A stretch of 64,000 nucleotides of DNA, taken from Roseomonas sp. CECT 9278. Lineage in GTDB: Bacteria; Pseudomonadota; Alphaproteobacteria; Acetobacterales; Acetobacteraceae. Where the stretch lies: contig NZ_CAKKLX010000020.1 of the NCBI RefSeq assembly GCF_918698155.1, positions 24,107 through 88,106 of the forward strand, read 5' to 3'. The notes under the pieces are model-generated. The model ran no database searches, was not told the DNA's origin, and saw nothing but the letters and a program-made list of their open reading frames with translations. Below are positions 46,094 to 55,148 of this stretch, piece after piece; position 1 is the stretch's first letter, and each line of letters starts with the position of its first letter. Position numbers and translations under genes: made by a program.

Positions 46094-47040
46094 CACGCCG
46101 CCCCCCGCATCGCCGGCACAAGCAAACCGAGATTGTGGCGGAACATCGCCTCGTAGTCGGGCGCCGGGCCGGCGGGCCCCGACAGCGCGTCGGCATAGAG
46201 GCGGCCGCCGAGCGTGACGCGCGCCTCGGCCGCGATGCGCCGCAGCGTCGCGGGGTTCGCCATGTTCTCCATGAACACCGCCGTGATGCGCTGGTCGCGG
46301 ATCTGGCGGATCAGCCGTGCGACCTCCGCGGCGGAGGGCTCGGCTTCGGTCGAGACACCCTGGGGGGCGAGGAATTCGATGCCATAGGCGGCCCCGAGAT
46401 AGCCGAAGGCATCATGGCTGGTGACCACGCGGCGGCGCGCTTCCGGCACGGTGGCGACCTGGTCGCGCACCCAGGTGTCGAGCGTGGCGAGGCGGGCGGC
46501 GAAGGCCTCGGCATTGCGCCGGTAGGTGGGCTCGCCGGCGGGGTCGGCGGCGACCAGGGCGGCGGCGATGGCGCGCAGGTAGTCCTGGCCCAGCCGCAGG
46601 TCCTGCCAGGCATGCGGGTCGGGCACGGTGCGCGGACCGACGCTGTGCGACTGCCGCCGCCCGGCGCCGCCATGGTCATGGCCATGGGCGTGCGCCGCCA
46701 TGGCGCGCGGCGTGATGCCCTGCGTCGCCGTCGCGACCGGGCCGCGGAAGCCGGCGGCCCGCACCAGCCGGTCCATCCAGCCATCGAAGCCGAGTCCATT
46801 GCGGATCACCAGCCGCGCATCGCGCAGCGCCGCGACATCCGACGGGCGCGGCTGGAACCCGTGGGAATCCACGTCGGCGCCGGCGATGACGCGCAGCGTG
46901 ATGCGATCGCCGCCGATGCGCGCCGTCATGTCGCCCAGGATCGAGAAGGAGGCCACGACAGGCAACGGGCCGGAGGCCTGGCCCAGGGCGCGGCCGGCCA
47001 GCAGGAGCCCGGGAAGGGCAAGCAACGAACGACGCGTCAC
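46093..47040 (-). CDS. znuA: ZnuA/TroA-type metal ABC transporter substrate-binding protein
   Basis: A 315-residue periplasmic protein of the cluster A-I metal-binding family. Signal MTRRSLLALPGLLLAGRALG. Ligand His in ADVDSHGFQPRPSD (about 55-68), a His-rich loop AHAHGHDHG (about 116-124), DPHAWQDLRLG (about 141-151), and VVTSHDAFGYLGAAYG (about 205-220), with a later acidic ligand likely. The His-rich loop points to zinc. The GTG start at 47040 has AGG nearby, and a Zur-like palindrome lies 17 bases upstream. No znuB or znuC is in the window, although the barrel gene is coupled. Confidence 0.9.
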   Translation of the reverse strand: MTRRSLLALPGLLLAGRALGQASGPLPVVASFSILGDMTARIGGDRITLRVIAGADVDSHGFQPRPSDVAALRDARLVIRNGLGFDGWMDRLVRAAGFRGPVATATQGITPRAMAAHAHGHDHGGAGRRQSHSVGPRTVPDPHAWQDLRLGQDYLRAIAAALVAADPAGEPTYRRNAEAFAARLATLDTWVRDQVATVPEARRRVVTSHDAFGYLGAAYGIEFLAPQGVSTEAEPSAAEVARLIRQIRDQRITAVFMENMANPATLRRIAAEARVTLGGRLYADALSGPAGPAPDYEAMFRHNLGLLVPAMRGAA

Positions 47041-47056
47041 GGCAAGGCCTCGATTT

Positions 47057-47069
47057 GTTATGTTATAAC
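47057..47069. promoter_or_regulatory. Zur-like operator upstream of znuA
   Basis: A perfect palindrome GTTAT-GTT-ATAAC stands in an otherwise GC-rich region, 17 bases before the znuA start. Zur boxes in proteobacteria have the GTTATnnnATAAC core. TATAAC on the minus strand could also be the -10 box, so bound repressor would block RNA polymerase. Confidence 0.65.
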
Positions 47070-47218
47070 TTTACGGGCGCTGTCGCGGCTTCGCAACCCC
47101 CGGCGCGCCTGGCGGCGACGGGCGGCGCCTTGCTGCCGCTCCGGGCGCCGCTGCAACACCTCGCCGGCGCGCCGAGCCATCGCGCGGCGACCACGCGCGC
47201 CCGGCGGCGTGGCGGGCG

Positions 47219-47367
47219 GACAGACCGTTCGACAAGCCCGGCATCGGCGCTCCCCGCCAGCCGGCCACCCGTCGCGCCGCAGGCGCGCCATTTGCGCGAC
47301 GACCGTCTCCCGGATGGATGGCCGGGTCGGGGACCGGGCCGGTGCCGGCCTTGTCGAACGGTCTGTC
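47219..47367. mobile_element. Candidate MITE: 149 bp with 29-bp terminal inverted repeats
   Basis: The left end starts GACAGACCGTTCGACAAG (47219-47247). The right end (47339-47367) is its reverse complement with 27 of 29 bases matching. The 91-base interior has no coding frame I can support. No clear target duplication is seen. It occupies the gene-free 425-base region 47041-47465 between znuA and the CxxC protein; I see nothing else there except the Zur-like box. Confidence 0.6.
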
Positions 47368-47465
47368 AGCGCGGAACCCGACGCCTTGCCAGTCATCGCA
47401 TCAGGCGACTATGGCGGCGCACACCGCGCGCCGGAGCGGTGCAGCCCGGCGCGGGCGCGGTGGCG

Positions 47466-48215
47466 TCAGCGCCCGAGCAGCCGTCTCACCCAGGCGACGA
47501 AGCCGCCACCGGCGATGTCGCGGCGCTGATGCGTCACATGCGGCCGGCGCGCCGGCGGCGGCAGCGCACTAGCCACCGTATGGCGCCCGGCATCCTGCGC
47601 GGCGACCAGGCGGCGCTCCAGCGCGATCACCTGGCCCACCGCCTCGGGCGGCGAGAGCCGGGCGAGTTCGGCGGCGGTCGCCTCGGCATCCTCCCAGGCT
47701 TCCGCCCGGCGCAGCGCATCGACCACGCGCACCGTCTGCTCGGCGTCGAGCGGCGGGCCGGAGCGCCACAGCGCCACGGCCTCCTGCCGCCAGGCGCGGG
47801 CCAGATCGGCCTTCGCACCGTCATCGGCCACCCAGGCGGCCTGCAGCGTGGCCTCGGCGGCGGCGTGCAGCGCGCCGGTTTCCTCCAGCACATGGGCCCA
47901 GGCCAGGAAGCGGCGCGCCAGCGGCGGGTGGGAGGCATCGACGATCAGCGCGCGGAACGGCGCGGCCGAGACCGCCGCGGCGGCCGCCGGATGGGCCTTG
48001 GCGATCGACGGCGCGGCATAGCCGCAATGCGGGCATTGCTGCAGCCAGCGCGACATGGTGGAGCGCACCGGCTCGCCGGGCCGCAGGTCCAGATCCGGCG
48101 CCTGCTCGGGGGCTGGGGGGCGGAACGGCGGTTGCCGGCTCTCGCGCCCGCAGACGCCGCAGGCAACATGCCCGGCGGCGGCGGAACGCGACGATGTGGA
48201 CGGCGTCTCTGCCAT
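47466..48215 (-). CDS. Hypothetical protein with two CxxC pairs (DUF2225-like) and a helical repeat region
   Basis: The 249-residue cytosolic protein starts with a zinc-ribbon-like module: HVACGVCGRE (about 15-24) and LQQCPHCGYAAPSIA (about 58-72), with DLDLRPGEPVRSTMSRW between. That order resembles DUF2225-type proteins. The rest is Ala/Glu-rich helix in TPR-like units (about 90-215), ending with a basic VAWVRRLLGR. Function is unknown. ATG 48215 puts the zinc module at the N-terminus; longer upstream frames lack conserved features. Confidence 0.65.
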   Translation of the reverse strand: MAETPSTSSRSAAAGHVACGVCGRESRQPPFRPPAPEQAPDLDLRPGEPVRSTMSRWLQQCPHCGYAAPSIAKAHPAAAAAVSAAPFRALIVDASHPPLARRFLAWAHVLEETGALHAAAEATLQAAWVADDGAKADLARAWRQEAVALWRSGPPLDAEQTVRVVDALRRAEAWEDAEATAAELARLSPPEAVGQVIALERRLVAAQDAGRHTVASALPPPARRPHVTHQRRDIAGGGFVAWVRRLLGR

Positions 48216-48230
48216 GACCTGCAACGCTAG

Positions 48231-48276
48231 CGCATTTTCCGGCCGAGCGGAATCGCTCGACGACCTGGAAAATGCG
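48231..48276. repeat. Short palindromic interspersed element
   Basis: CGCATTTTCC (48231-48240) pairs with GGAAAATGCG (48267-48276). Nested inside, CGAGCG (48244-48249) pairs with CGCTCG (48254-48259) across a GAAT loop. The GGAATC centre is the same as in the element at 43957. It lies in the divergent spacer between the CxxC-protein and aminopeptidase genes. Confidence 0.6.
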
Positions 48277-48405
48277 GCCGGACAGCCTGCCCTGCCCGCA
48301 CCGACGCCGCGGTCGCGGCCGGACGGGACCCCGCACACCCCAGCCGTGCCGGAATCAGCCTGCGGACCATTGCGCAGCCGCGTCCGGTTGGGCACATGAT
48401 CGGCC

Positions 48406-49353
48406 ATGCCCCGTGGCGACCTGTTTCCCGATATCGCACCCTTCGAGACCGGCCTGCTGCCGCTGTCGGGCGGGCACGTCATGTACTGGGAGCAGGTCGG
48501 CAATCCGCGCGGTCAGCCGGTGCTGTTCCTGCACGGCGGTCCGGGTGCGGGTGCGGGCGCCGTGCATCGGCGCTTCTTCGACCCCGGCCATTGGCGCGTG
48601 GTGATCTTCGACCAGCGCGGTGCCGGGCGGTCGCGGCCGCTGGGCGAATTGCGCGACAACACGACGCCGCACCTGGTGCAGGACATCGAGACACTGCGCC
48701 GCTTCCTTGGCATCGAGCGCTGGCTGCTGTTCGGCGGGTCCTGGGGCTCCACCCTCGCCCTGGCCTATGCGCAGGAGCACCCGGAGCGTGTCAGTGGCTG
48801 CGTGCTGCGCGGCGTATTCCTGGGCCGCCAGGCCGAGGTCGAGTGGTTCCTGACCGGGCTGCGCCGGGTGTTCCCCGACGCCTGGGCGGCCTTCGCCGAG
48901 CACCTGCCGGCGGAGGAGCGCGGCGACCTGCTGGGCGCCTACCTGAAGCGGCTGTGCCATCCGGATCCGTCCGTGCACCTGCCGGCCGCGCGCGCCTGGA
49001 GCCAGTACGAGGGATCGTGCTCGACTTTGCTGCCCTCGCCCGAGACGGTGGCATCCTTCGCGCAGGACCGCACGGCGCTGGGGCTTGCGCGGATCGAGGC
49101 GCACTACTTCGCGCATGACCTGTTCCTGCCGGAGGAAGGGCTGCTCGGCCGCATCGGTCGCCTGGCCGGCATCCCGGCCGAGATCGTGCAGGGCCGCTAC
49201 GACATGGTCTGCCCGCCCGAGACCGCCTTCGAGCTGGCCGCCGCCTGGCCGGGGGCGCGGCTCACCGTGGTGCCGGATGCCGGGCATTCGGCGCTGGAAC
49301 CCGGGGTGCGGACGGCGCTGGTCGGTGCGGTGGAACGGTTCCGGCGGCGCTGA
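48406..49353 (+). CDS. pip: Prolyl aminopeptidase
   Basis: An alpha/beta-hydrolase (family S33) releasing N-terminal proline from peptides. The 315 residues are standard. HGGPGAGAG (about 44-52) is the oxyanion region. FDQRGAGRSRP follows, nucleophile Ser in FGGSWGSTLALAYAQ (about 109-123), Asp in VQGRYDMVCP (about 261-270) and His in DAGHSALEPG (about 288-297). ATG 48406 fits the family start (LFPDIAPFETGLL). tRNA-Arg begins 26 bases after its stop. Confidence 0.95.
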   Translation: MPRGDLFPDIAPFETGLLPLSGGHVMYWEQVGNPRGQPVLFLHGGPGAGAGAVHRRFFDPGHWRVVIFDQRGAGRSRPLGELRDNTTPHLVQDIETLRRFLGIERWLLFGGSWGSTLALAYAQEHPERVSGCVLRGVFLGRQAEVEWFLTGLRRVFPDAWAAFAEHLPAEERGDLLGAYLKRLCHPDPSVHLPAARAWSQYEGSCSTLLPSPETVASFAQDRTALGLARIEAHYFAHDLFLPEEGLLGRIGRLAGIPAEIVQGRYDMVCPPETAFELAAAWPGARLTVVPDAGHSALEPGVRTALVGAVERFRRR

Positions 49354-49367
49354 ACGCGTGGTATAGG
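49339..49367 (+). promoter_or_regulatory. Weak candidate promoter for tRNA-Arg
   Basis: TATAGG (49362-49367) with TTCCGG 17 bases upstream, overlapping the end of pip. The spacing suits a start near the tRNA 5' end. The -35 is poor. Confidence 0.3.
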
Positions 49368-49379
49368 CCGTGCCGGTGG

Positions 49380-49456
49380 GTCCCCGTAGCTCAGCAGGAT
49401 AGAGCACAGGATTCCTAATCCTGGGGCCGTGAGTTCGAATCTCGCCGGGGACACCA
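49380..49456 (+). tRNA. tRNA-Arg (anticodon CCU)
   Basis: A complete cloverleaf of 77 bases including encoded CCA. Acceptor arm GTCCCCG pairs with CGGGGAC, D-arm GCTC/GAGC, anticodon arm CAGGA/TCCTG with loop TTCCTAA, T-arm GTGAG-TTCGAAT-CTCGC. Anticodon CCT at 49414-49416 reads AGG, a rare codon in GC-rich alphaproteobacteria. tRNA-Arg(CCU) genes are known integration sites for genomic islands, but no integrase follows here. Confidence 0.97.
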
Positions 49457-49621
49457 CCAGTCCTGAGCCCGACACCCGCCCAGGCCGCACGGCGCGCGCA
49501 TGCCGGCGCCGACCGGTACCTGTTTTCGAAACCCGCCGACGACGGCGTCGCTGGCTGGTTGTCAGCCGCCACACACCATCGGCCATCGATGTCGGCGCGC
49601 CAATGCCGCACCCCGCACGAA

Positions 49622-49656
49622 CAAAAAAAGGGGGAAGGCGCGACGCCTTCCCCCTT
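49622..49656 (-). terminator. Strong intrinsic terminator of the ribosomal superoperon
   Basis: On the minus strand an 11-bp perfect stem (GGGGGAAGGCG with CGCCTTCCCCC, 49630-49654, loop of three) is followed by seven T residues. It lies about 27 bases after the rplQ stop. Confidence 0.9.
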
Positions 49657-49682
49657 CCGCAGCAGCGCGGTTGCGCTGTGCG

Positions 49683-50108
49683 TCAGTTCTCGGTCGCGTC
49701 GTCCGCCGCGGCCTCCGGCTTCGGGCCGCTGTCCAGGCCCTTGGCGGCCGGGTTGCGGTCGACCAGTTCGATCACCGCCATGGTCGCGGCATCGCCGTAG
49801 CGCACGCCGGCGCGCAGCACGCGGGTGTAGCCGCCCGAACGCGCCTTGTAGCGGTCGGCGATCTCGCTGAAGAGCTTGGTCACCACCTTCTCGTCGCGGA
49901 TCTGCGCGAGCGCCTGGCGGCGCGCATGCAGACCGCCGCGCTTGCCCAGGGTGATGATGCGCTCGACATACGGGCGCAGTTCCTTGGCCTTGGGCAGGGT
50001 GGTGGTGATCTGCTCGTGCTTGATCAGCGACGTCGCCATGTTGCGGAACATGGCGAGGCGGTGGGACGAGGTGACGCTGAGCTTACGCCCGGCCATTCCG
50101 TGACGCAT
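49683..50108 (-). CDS. rplQ: 50S ribosomal protein L17
   Basis: Last gene of the superoperon, 141 residues. L17 sits near the exit of the peptide tunnel. The core [32 protein letters not shown] is canonical. [15 protein letters not shown] and [22 protein letters not shown] follow. A non-conserved acidic tail (about 122-141, [12 protein letters not shown]) is typical of alphaproteobacteria. The start is at 50108, 29 bases after rpoA ends. The hairpin terminator follows. Confidence 0.98.
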   Translation of the reverse strand: MRHGMAGRKLSVTSSHRLAMFRNMATSLIKHEQITTTLPKAKELRPYVERIITLGKRGGLHARRQALAQIRDEKVVTKLFSEIADRYKARSGGYTRVLRAGVRYGDAATMAVIELVDRNPAAKGLDSGPKPEAAADDATEN

Positions 50109-50137
50109 GGTGATCTATCCTTCGTGAGAACCGTTCG

Positions 50138-51157
50138 TCAGAACGGCTCTTCGACCTTCTTCGCGAGTTCCTCGATGTTCTCGGGCGGCCAACCGGTCAC
50201 GGTCAAGCCCAGGCCGAGGCCCATCGAGGCGAGCACTTCCTTGATCTCGTTCAGCGACTTGCGCCCGAAATTCGGGGTGCGGAGCATTTCCTGCTCGGTC
50301 TTCTGAACCAGGTCGCCGATATAGACGATGTTGTCGTTCTTCAGGCAATTCGCCGAGCGGACCGACAGTTCCAGCTCATCGACCTTGCGGAGCAGGTTGC
50401 GGTTGAACGGCAGGTCGTCGCGGATCTCTTCCTCGACGCGCGCGCGGGGCTCGTCGAAGTTGATCAGGATCTGGAGCTGTTCCTGCAGGATGCGGGCGGC
50501 AACGCCCACCGCATCTTCCGGGGCCAGCGTGCCGTCGGTCTCGACCGTCAGGATCAGCTTGTCGAAGTCGGTGCGCTGGCCGACGCGGGTCGGTTCCACG
50601 CGATAGGCCACGCGGCGCACCGGGGAATAGATGGCATCGATCGGGATCAGGCCGATCGGCGCATCTTCCGGCCGGTTCTCGCTGGCCGGCACGTAGCCCT
50701 TGCCGATGTCGACGGTCAGTTCCATGGACAGCTTCGCGCCGTCGTCCAGCGTGCAGAGCACGAGGTCGGGATTCGCGATTTCCATGTCGCCGGTGGTCTG
50801 GATCTGGCCGGCGGTGACCTCGCCCGGTCCCGTGGCGGTCAGCGCCAGGCGCTTGGGGCCTTCGCCCTGCATCCGGATGGCGAGCTGCTTCACGTTCAGG
50901 ACGATGTCCGTCACGTCCTCGCGCACGCCCTGGATCGAGCTGAATTCATGCAGCACGCCATCGATTCGGATGGCGGTCACGGACGCGCCCTGCAGCGAGG
51001 ACAGCAGCACGCGCCGCAGCGCATTGCCCAGCGTCATGCCGAAGCCGCGCTCGAGCGGTTCCAGCACGACGGTCGCCGTGCGCAGCGGGTCCGCCCCCAT
51101 TTCGACGGACTTCTGCGTCTCGATCAGCGAGCGCCAATTCCTCTCGAGCACGATCAC
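50138..51157 (-). CDS. rpoA: DNA-directed RNA polymerase alpha subunit
   Basis: The 339-residue assembly platform of RNA polymerase. The N-terminal domain has [23 protein letters not shown] (about 36-58) for dimerisation and beta/beta' binding. A linker near 240-255 leads to the C-terminal domain, with [20 protein letters not shown] (about 266-285) and the helix-hairpin-helix that touches promoter UP elements and activators. GTG 51157 gives MIVLERNW, matching other alphaproteobacteria. The AGGAGA just upstream is only about four bases away, which is short. Confidence 0.98.
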   Translation of the reverse strand: MIVLERNWRSLIETQKSVEMGADPLRTATVVLEPLERGFGMTLGNALRRVLLSSLQGASVTAIRIDGVLHEFSSIQGVREDVTDIVLNVKQLAIRMQGEGPKRLALTATGPGEVTAGQIQTTGDMEIANPDLVLCTLDDGAKLSMELTVDIGKGYVPASENRPEDAPIGLIPIDAIYSPVRRVAYRVEPTRVGQRTDFDKLILTVETDGTLAPEDAVGVAARILQEQLQILINFDEPRARVEEEIRDDLPFNRNLLRKVDELELSVRSANCLKNDNIVYIGDLVQKTEQEMLRTPNFGRKSLNEIKEVLASMGLGLGLTVTGWPPENIEELAKKVEEPF

Positions 51158-51247
51158 TCTCTCCTTTCGCCAGGCCACATCGGGAAGCGGCGCGCGGATA
51201 CGCGCGCTGGGGCCGCGTCGGTCAGACGCGACGCCCTCAGCGCGTCC

Positions 51248-51652
51248 TCAGACGCGACGACGCTTCCGGGGCCGGCAGCCATTGTGCGGGATCGGCGTCA
51301 CGTCCTTGATGGACGTCACGTAGAAGCCCACGGATTGCAGTGCGCGCAGCGCCGATTCGCGGCCCGAGCCGGGGCCCGACACCATGATCTCGAGCGTCTC
51401 CATCCCGTGCTCGCGCGCCTTGCGGCCCGCGTCCTCGGCCGCGACCTGCGCCGCGTACGGGGTGGACTTGCGGCTGCCCTTGAAGCCCTGCGACCCCGAG
51501 GACGACCAGGCGATGGCATTGCCCTGCGCGTCGGTGATGGTCACGATCGTGTTGTTGAAGGAAGCCAGCACATGGGCGACGCCCGAGGTGATGTTCTTCC
51601 GTTCCTTGCGCTTGACGGGGCCACGGGCGCCGCCGCGGGGTTCGCGGGCCAT
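51248..51652 (-). CDS. rpsK: 30S ribosomal protein S11
   Basis: A platform protein of the small subunit lining the E site near the mRNA exit. The 134 residues include [26 protein letters not shown] (about 20-45), [24 protein letters not shown] and the basic C-terminus [14 protein letters not shown]. The 18-residue N-terminal extension is basic. It begins one base after the rpsM stop triplet and leaves a 90-base gap before rpoA, the longest spacer of the alpha section. Confidence 0.98.
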   Translation of the reverse strand: MAREPRGGARGPVKRKERKNITSGVAHVLASFNNTIVTITDAQGNAIAWSSSGSQGFKGSRKSTPYAAQVAAEDAGRKAREHGMETLEIMVSGPGSGRESALRALQSVGFYVTSIKDVTPIPHNGCRPRKRRRV

Positions 51653-51653
51653 C

Positions 51654-52031
51654 TTACTTCGTCACCTTCTTCTTGCCGGCGATCGCGACCGCCTTGCCCT
51701 TGCGCGTGCGCGCATTGGTGTGGGTGCGCTGGCCGCGGACCGGCAGGCCCTTGCGGTGGCGCAGGCCGCGGTAGCAGCCCAGGTCCATCAGGCGCTTGAT
51801 ATTCATCGCCTGTTCACGCCGCAGGTCGCCCTCGACGCGGTAATCCCGGTCGATCATCTCGCGGATGCGCAGGACCTCGTCATCGGTCAGCTGGTTGACC
51901 CGGCGTTCGTCGGGAATCCCGAGCTTGCCGCAGATTTCCTTCGCATTCTGCGGCCCGATGCCGAAGATGTAGCGAAGCGAGATGAGCACCCGCTTGTTGG
52001 TCGGGATGTTCACGCCGGCGATGCGCGCCAC
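51654..52031 (-). CDS. rpsM: 30S ribosomal protein S13
   Basis: A head protein that bridges the subunits and touches tRNA in the P site. The 125 residues start [25 protein letters not shown], carry a helix-two-turn-helix in the middle and end in a basic tail KKKVTK, which reaches the tRNA. GTG 52031 is chosen over upstream starts; AGGAGAGG is about six bases before it. rpmJ, which sits before rpsM in many bacteria, is absent between secY and this gene. Confidence 0.97.
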   Translation of the reverse strand: MARIAGVNIPTNKRVLISLRYIFGIGPQNAKEICGKLGIPDERRVNQLTDDEVLRIREMIDRDYRVEGDLRREQAMNIKRLMDLGCYRGLRHRKGLPVRGQRTHTNARTRKGKAVAIAGKKKVTK

Positions 52032-52177
52032 AGTGCCTCTCCTGGGGCCGAGCCCCGAAAACCGCCGAGCGGGGCAGATGCCCCCCGGCGCAGTGAACAA
52101 GTCCATGCAACGATGATCGGCGGCCGGGGTACCCCCTGCCGCGGGAGCGGGCGATCTAGCCCCCGCCCCCCATGGAG

Positions 52178-52831
52178 TCAAGCCTTCCCGGACAGGATGG
52201 CGCCGATCTGGCGACTCACCTCGTCCATCGATGCCATGCCATCCACCCCCGAGAGCTTCCCCTGGGCGGCGTAGTAGGGCAGCAGCGGCGCCGTCTGGCG
52301 GTGATAGGCTTCCAGCCTGGCCGCCACCGTCTCCGCCTTGTCGTCGGCGCGGCGGATGAATTCCGTCCCGCCGCAGGAATCGCACACGCCAGCCTTGGCC
52401 GGCGGCTTGAAGCTGTCGTGGTAGCCGGCGCCGCAGCTGGCGCAGGTGAAGCGCCCCGCGATGCGATCCACCAGCGCCGCGTCATCCACCTTCAGCTCGA
52501 TCACGTGGTCGAGCTTCAGGCCTTTCTCGGTCAGCATGGCATCCAGCGCCTGCGCCTGCGGCGCCGTGCGGGGAAAGCCATCCAGGATGAACCCCTTGGC
52601 GCAATCGGGGCGCGACACGCGGGCAGCCAGCATGGCGGTGATCACGCCATCCGGCACCAGGTCGCCGCGCTCCATGATCGCCTTGGCTTCGAGGCCGATC
52701 GCGCTGCCCGACTTCACCTCGGCGCGCAGCATGTCGCCGGTCGAGATCTGCGCGATGCCGAACTGCTCCTCGAGCCGCTTGGCCTGCGTGCCCTTCCCCG
52801 CGCCAGGCGGTCCCAACAGGATCAGGTTCAT
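52178..52831 (-). CDS. adk: Adenylate kinase
   Basis: Balances adenine nucleotides: ATP + AMP to 2 ADP. The 217 residues carry P-loop GPPGAGKGT (7-15), the AMP site [22 protein letters not shown] (about 81-89) and a long-type lid. The lid has four cysteines, CASC (about 129) and CDSC (about 148), so it should bind structural zinc, as in Gram-positive enzymes rather than E. coli. It sits between secY and rpsM. ATG 52831 is preferred over a GTG three codons upstream because [10 protein letters not shown] is the family start. Confidence 0.97.
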   Translation of the reverse strand: MNLILLGPPGAGKGTQAKRLEEQFGIAQISTGDMLRAEVKSGSAIGLEAKAIMERGDLVPDGVITAMLAARVSRPDCAKGFILDGFPRTAPQAQALDAMLTEKGLKLDHVIELKVDDAALVDRIAGRFTCASCGAGYHDSFKPPAKAGVCDSCGGTEFIRRADDKAETVAARLEAYHRQTAPLLPYYAAQGKLSGVDGMASMDEVSRQIGAILSGKA

Positions 52832-52848
52832 CCCCGTCACTTCCCCCC

Positions 52849-54207
52849 TCAGCGCGGACGCGGCATGCCGCGCCCACCAAGCCTGGCCTTCTTGATCAGG
52901 CCTTCATACTGGTGCGCGAAGAGATGCGACTGCACCTGCGCCACCGTGTCCATGGTGACAGAGACGATGATCAGCAGGGAAGTGCCACCGAAGTAGAACG
53001 GCACGCCGTACTGGCTGATGAGGATCTCGGGGATGATGCAGACGATGCAGAGGTAGATGGCACCGACCACGGTCAGGCGCGTCAGCACCCGGTCAAGGTA
53101 GTCCGAGGTGTTCTGCCCGGGACGGATGCCCGGCACGAAGCCGCCGTACTTCTTCAGGTTGTCGGCCGTCTCCGCCGGGTTGAACACCACCGCGGTGTAG
53201 AAGAAGGCGAAGAACACGATCAGCCCCATGTACAGGACCATGTACATCGGCTTGCCGTGCGCCAGGGCGGCGGTGATCGACTGCAGCCAGGATTCCTGCG
53301 TCGGGTCGGTCGAGAACCCGGCGATGGTCGCGGGCAGCAACAGCAGCGACGACGCGAAGATCGGCGGGATGACGCCGGCGGTATTGAGCTTCAGCGGCAG
53401 GTGGGTCGCTTCCCCGCTGAACATGCGGTTGCCGACCTGGCGCTTCGGGTATTGCACCGGAATGCGCCGCTGTGCGCGCTCGATGAACACCACGAAGGCG
53501 ATGATCGCGAGCGCGGCCGCCAGGAAGAAGATGATGAAGAAGGTCGACAGCGCACCGGTGCGCCCGAGTTCCAGCGTGCCGATGAGCGCCGAGGGCAGGT
53601 TCGCCACGATGCCGGCGAAGATGATCAGGCTGATGCCGTTGCCCACGCCGCGCGCGGTGATCTGCTCACCCAGCCACATCAGGAACATGGTGCCGCCGAC
53701 CAGCGTGATGACGCAGGAGAATCGGAAGAACCAGCCCGGATCCCAGACCGCCGCGCCGAACTGCCCGCGCATGCCCTCCAGCCCGACCGCAATGCCCCAG
53801 GCCTGCGCGATGGCGATCACCACCGTCAGGTAGCGGGTATACTGGTTGAGCTTCTTGCGTCCCGCCTCGCCTTCCTTCTTCAGCGCCTCCCACGAGGGAA
53901 TCGCCGCGGTCATCAGCTGCACGATGATCGACGCGCTGATGTAGGGCATGATGTTGAGCGCGAACACCGTCATGCGCCCCAGCGCACCGCCGGTGAACAT
54001 GTCGAACATGCCGAGGATGCCGCCGCCATGCTGGGCGAGGATCTCGCCCATCACCGCCGCATCGACGCCAGGCACCGGGACATAGGTGCCGAATCGATAG
54101 ACGATCAAAGCACCCAGCGTGAACCAGATGCGCTTCTTGAGCTCGGTCGCCTTCGCCAGCACCCCGAAATTGAGGCTGGACATCGCCTGCTCGGACGCCG
54201 ACGCCAT
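52849..54207 (-). CDS. secY: Preprotein translocase subunit SecY
   Basis: The 452-residue protein is the ten-helix channel core of the Sec translocon. The plug region, [41 protein letters not shown] (about 57-97), is the signature. The cytosolic loop has [17 protein letters not shown], and [12 protein letters not shown] and [22 protein letters not shown] (about 365-386) follow. Two starts are possible: ATG 54207, with AGGAGGA ideally placed, and ATG 54183, eight codons later. I use the first. A 257-base spacer to rplO holds no gene. Confidence 0.97.
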   Translation of the reverse strand: MASASEQAMSSLNFGVLAKATELKKRIWFTLGALIVYRFGTYVPVPGVDAAVMGEILAQHGGGILGMFDMFTGGALGRMTVFALNIMPYISASIIVQLMTAAIPSWEALKKEGEAGRKKLNQYTRYLTVVIAIAQAWGIAVGLEGMRGQFGAAVWDPGWFFRFSCVITLVGGTMFLMWLGEQITARGVGNGISLIIFAGIVANLPSALIGTLELGRTGALSTFFIIFFLAAALAIIAFVVFIERAQRRIPVQYPKRQVGNRMFSGEATHLPLKLNTAGVIPPIFASSLLLLPATIAGFSTDPTQESWLQSITAALAHGKPMYMVLYMGLIVFFAFFYTAVVFNPAETADNLKKYGGFVPGIRPGQNTSDYLDRVLTRLTVVGAIYLCIVCIIPEILISQYGVPFYFGGTSLLIIVSVTMDTVAQVQSHLFAHQYEGLIKKARLGGRGMPRPR

Positions 54208-54464
54208 GCACTTCCTCCTGGAACATGGCCGCGCCTGGCGGACCCCATGCTCATGAACCACGCTGCCGGACCGCGGCCTGGGCGTCCGCGGGCGCCGGCC
54301 ACGGCCTAAGCGACAGCGGCGCCCGGGTCACCCCGCGCGCCGCGCCGAAAACCGATCCCTGACCTAGCCACGCGGCCCGTCGGGCACAAGGGCCCGGTCG
54401 GTCCGGTACACAGGCGCCACGCCACCCCCGCGCGCGGATGCCTCCGGCGCAGTGGCCGGCGACA

Positions 54465-54953
54465 TCACTCGGACGCGGGTTCCGCCGGCGCAGCGGTCAG
54501 GGTGACCGACCCGCCCGCCGCCTCCACCGCCGCGATCGCGGCCGCCGAGGCGCCGGAGACGGTGATGGACACGGCACGCTTGATCTCACCCTTCGCCAGC
54601 AGCCGAACGCCGACCAGCTTGGCCGAGGTGCGCACCAGGCCGGCCGCCTTCAGCGCCGCCTCGTCCACCGCGGCGCCGGCGGGCAGGCGGCCCGACTCGA
54701 TCGCCGCGTCCAGCGTGCCAAGGTTCAGCACCGCGTAGTCTTTGCGGAACGGATTGACGAAGCCGCGCTTGGGCGCCCGCCGGTAGATCGGCAGCTGGCC
54801 GCCTTCGAAGCCGTTCAGCGACACGCCGGTGCGCGCCTTCTGACCCTTCACGCCGCGGCCAGAGGTCTTGCCCTTGCCGGAGCCGATGCCGCGGCCGATG
54901 CGCTTGAACTTCGGCCGCGCACCGTCGTTGTCGCGGATTTCATTGAGCTTCAT
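54465..54953 (-). CDS. rplO: 50S ribosomal protein L15
   Basis: A late-assembling protein connecting 23S rRNA domains. The 162 residues start [41 protein letters not shown], the extended Gly/Lys arm that penetrates the rRNA. The globular part has [18 protein letters not shown]. The C-terminus ends in an unconserved Ala/Glu tail. It follows rpmD after three bases. Confidence 0.97.
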   Translation of the reverse strand: MKLNEIRDNDGARPKFKRIGRGIGSGKGKTSGRGVKGQKARTGVSLNGFEGGQLPIYRRAPKRGFVNPFRKDYAVLNLGTLDAAIESGRLPAGAAVDEAALKAAGLVRTSAKLVGVRLLAKGEIKRAVSITVSGASAAAIAAVEAAGGSVTLTAAPAEPASE

Positions 54954-54956
54954 GAC

Positions 54957-55148
54957 TCAATCCTCGACGCGCACGAGGTGCGCGACCTTGCGGATCATGC
55001 CGCGCACGGCCGGAGTGTCCTCCAGCTCCCGCGTGCGGTGACGCTTGTTCAGGCCAAGACCGATCAGCGTCTCACGCTGGCCAGGCTTGCGGCCGATCGG
55101 CGACCCGAGCTGGGTCACCTTCACGGTCTTCTTGGGTTGATCAGACAC
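54957..55148 (-). CDS. rpmD: 50S ribosomal protein L30
   Basis: A small 63-residue L30 with [43 protein letters not shown]; bacterial L30 is normally about 60. The start is GTG 55148, overlapping the rpsE stop by eight bases, so translation is likely coupled. Without this GTG start the gene is easily missed. Confidence 0.95.
   Translation of the reverse strand: MSDQPKKTVKVTQLGSPIGRKPGQRETLIGLGLNKRHRTRELEDTPAVRGMIRKVAHLVRVED

Noticed and set aside
47055..48230. A 391-codon plus-strand frame over the znuA-CxxC protein interval
   Set aside because: Crosses the inverted-repeat element and the antisense of the CxxC gene; no ribosome-binding site and shadow composition.
49380..49682. Genomic-island attachment at tRNA-Arg
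   Set aside because: No integrase, no duplicated tRNA 3' end, and the ribosomal superoperon terminator follows within 200 bases.
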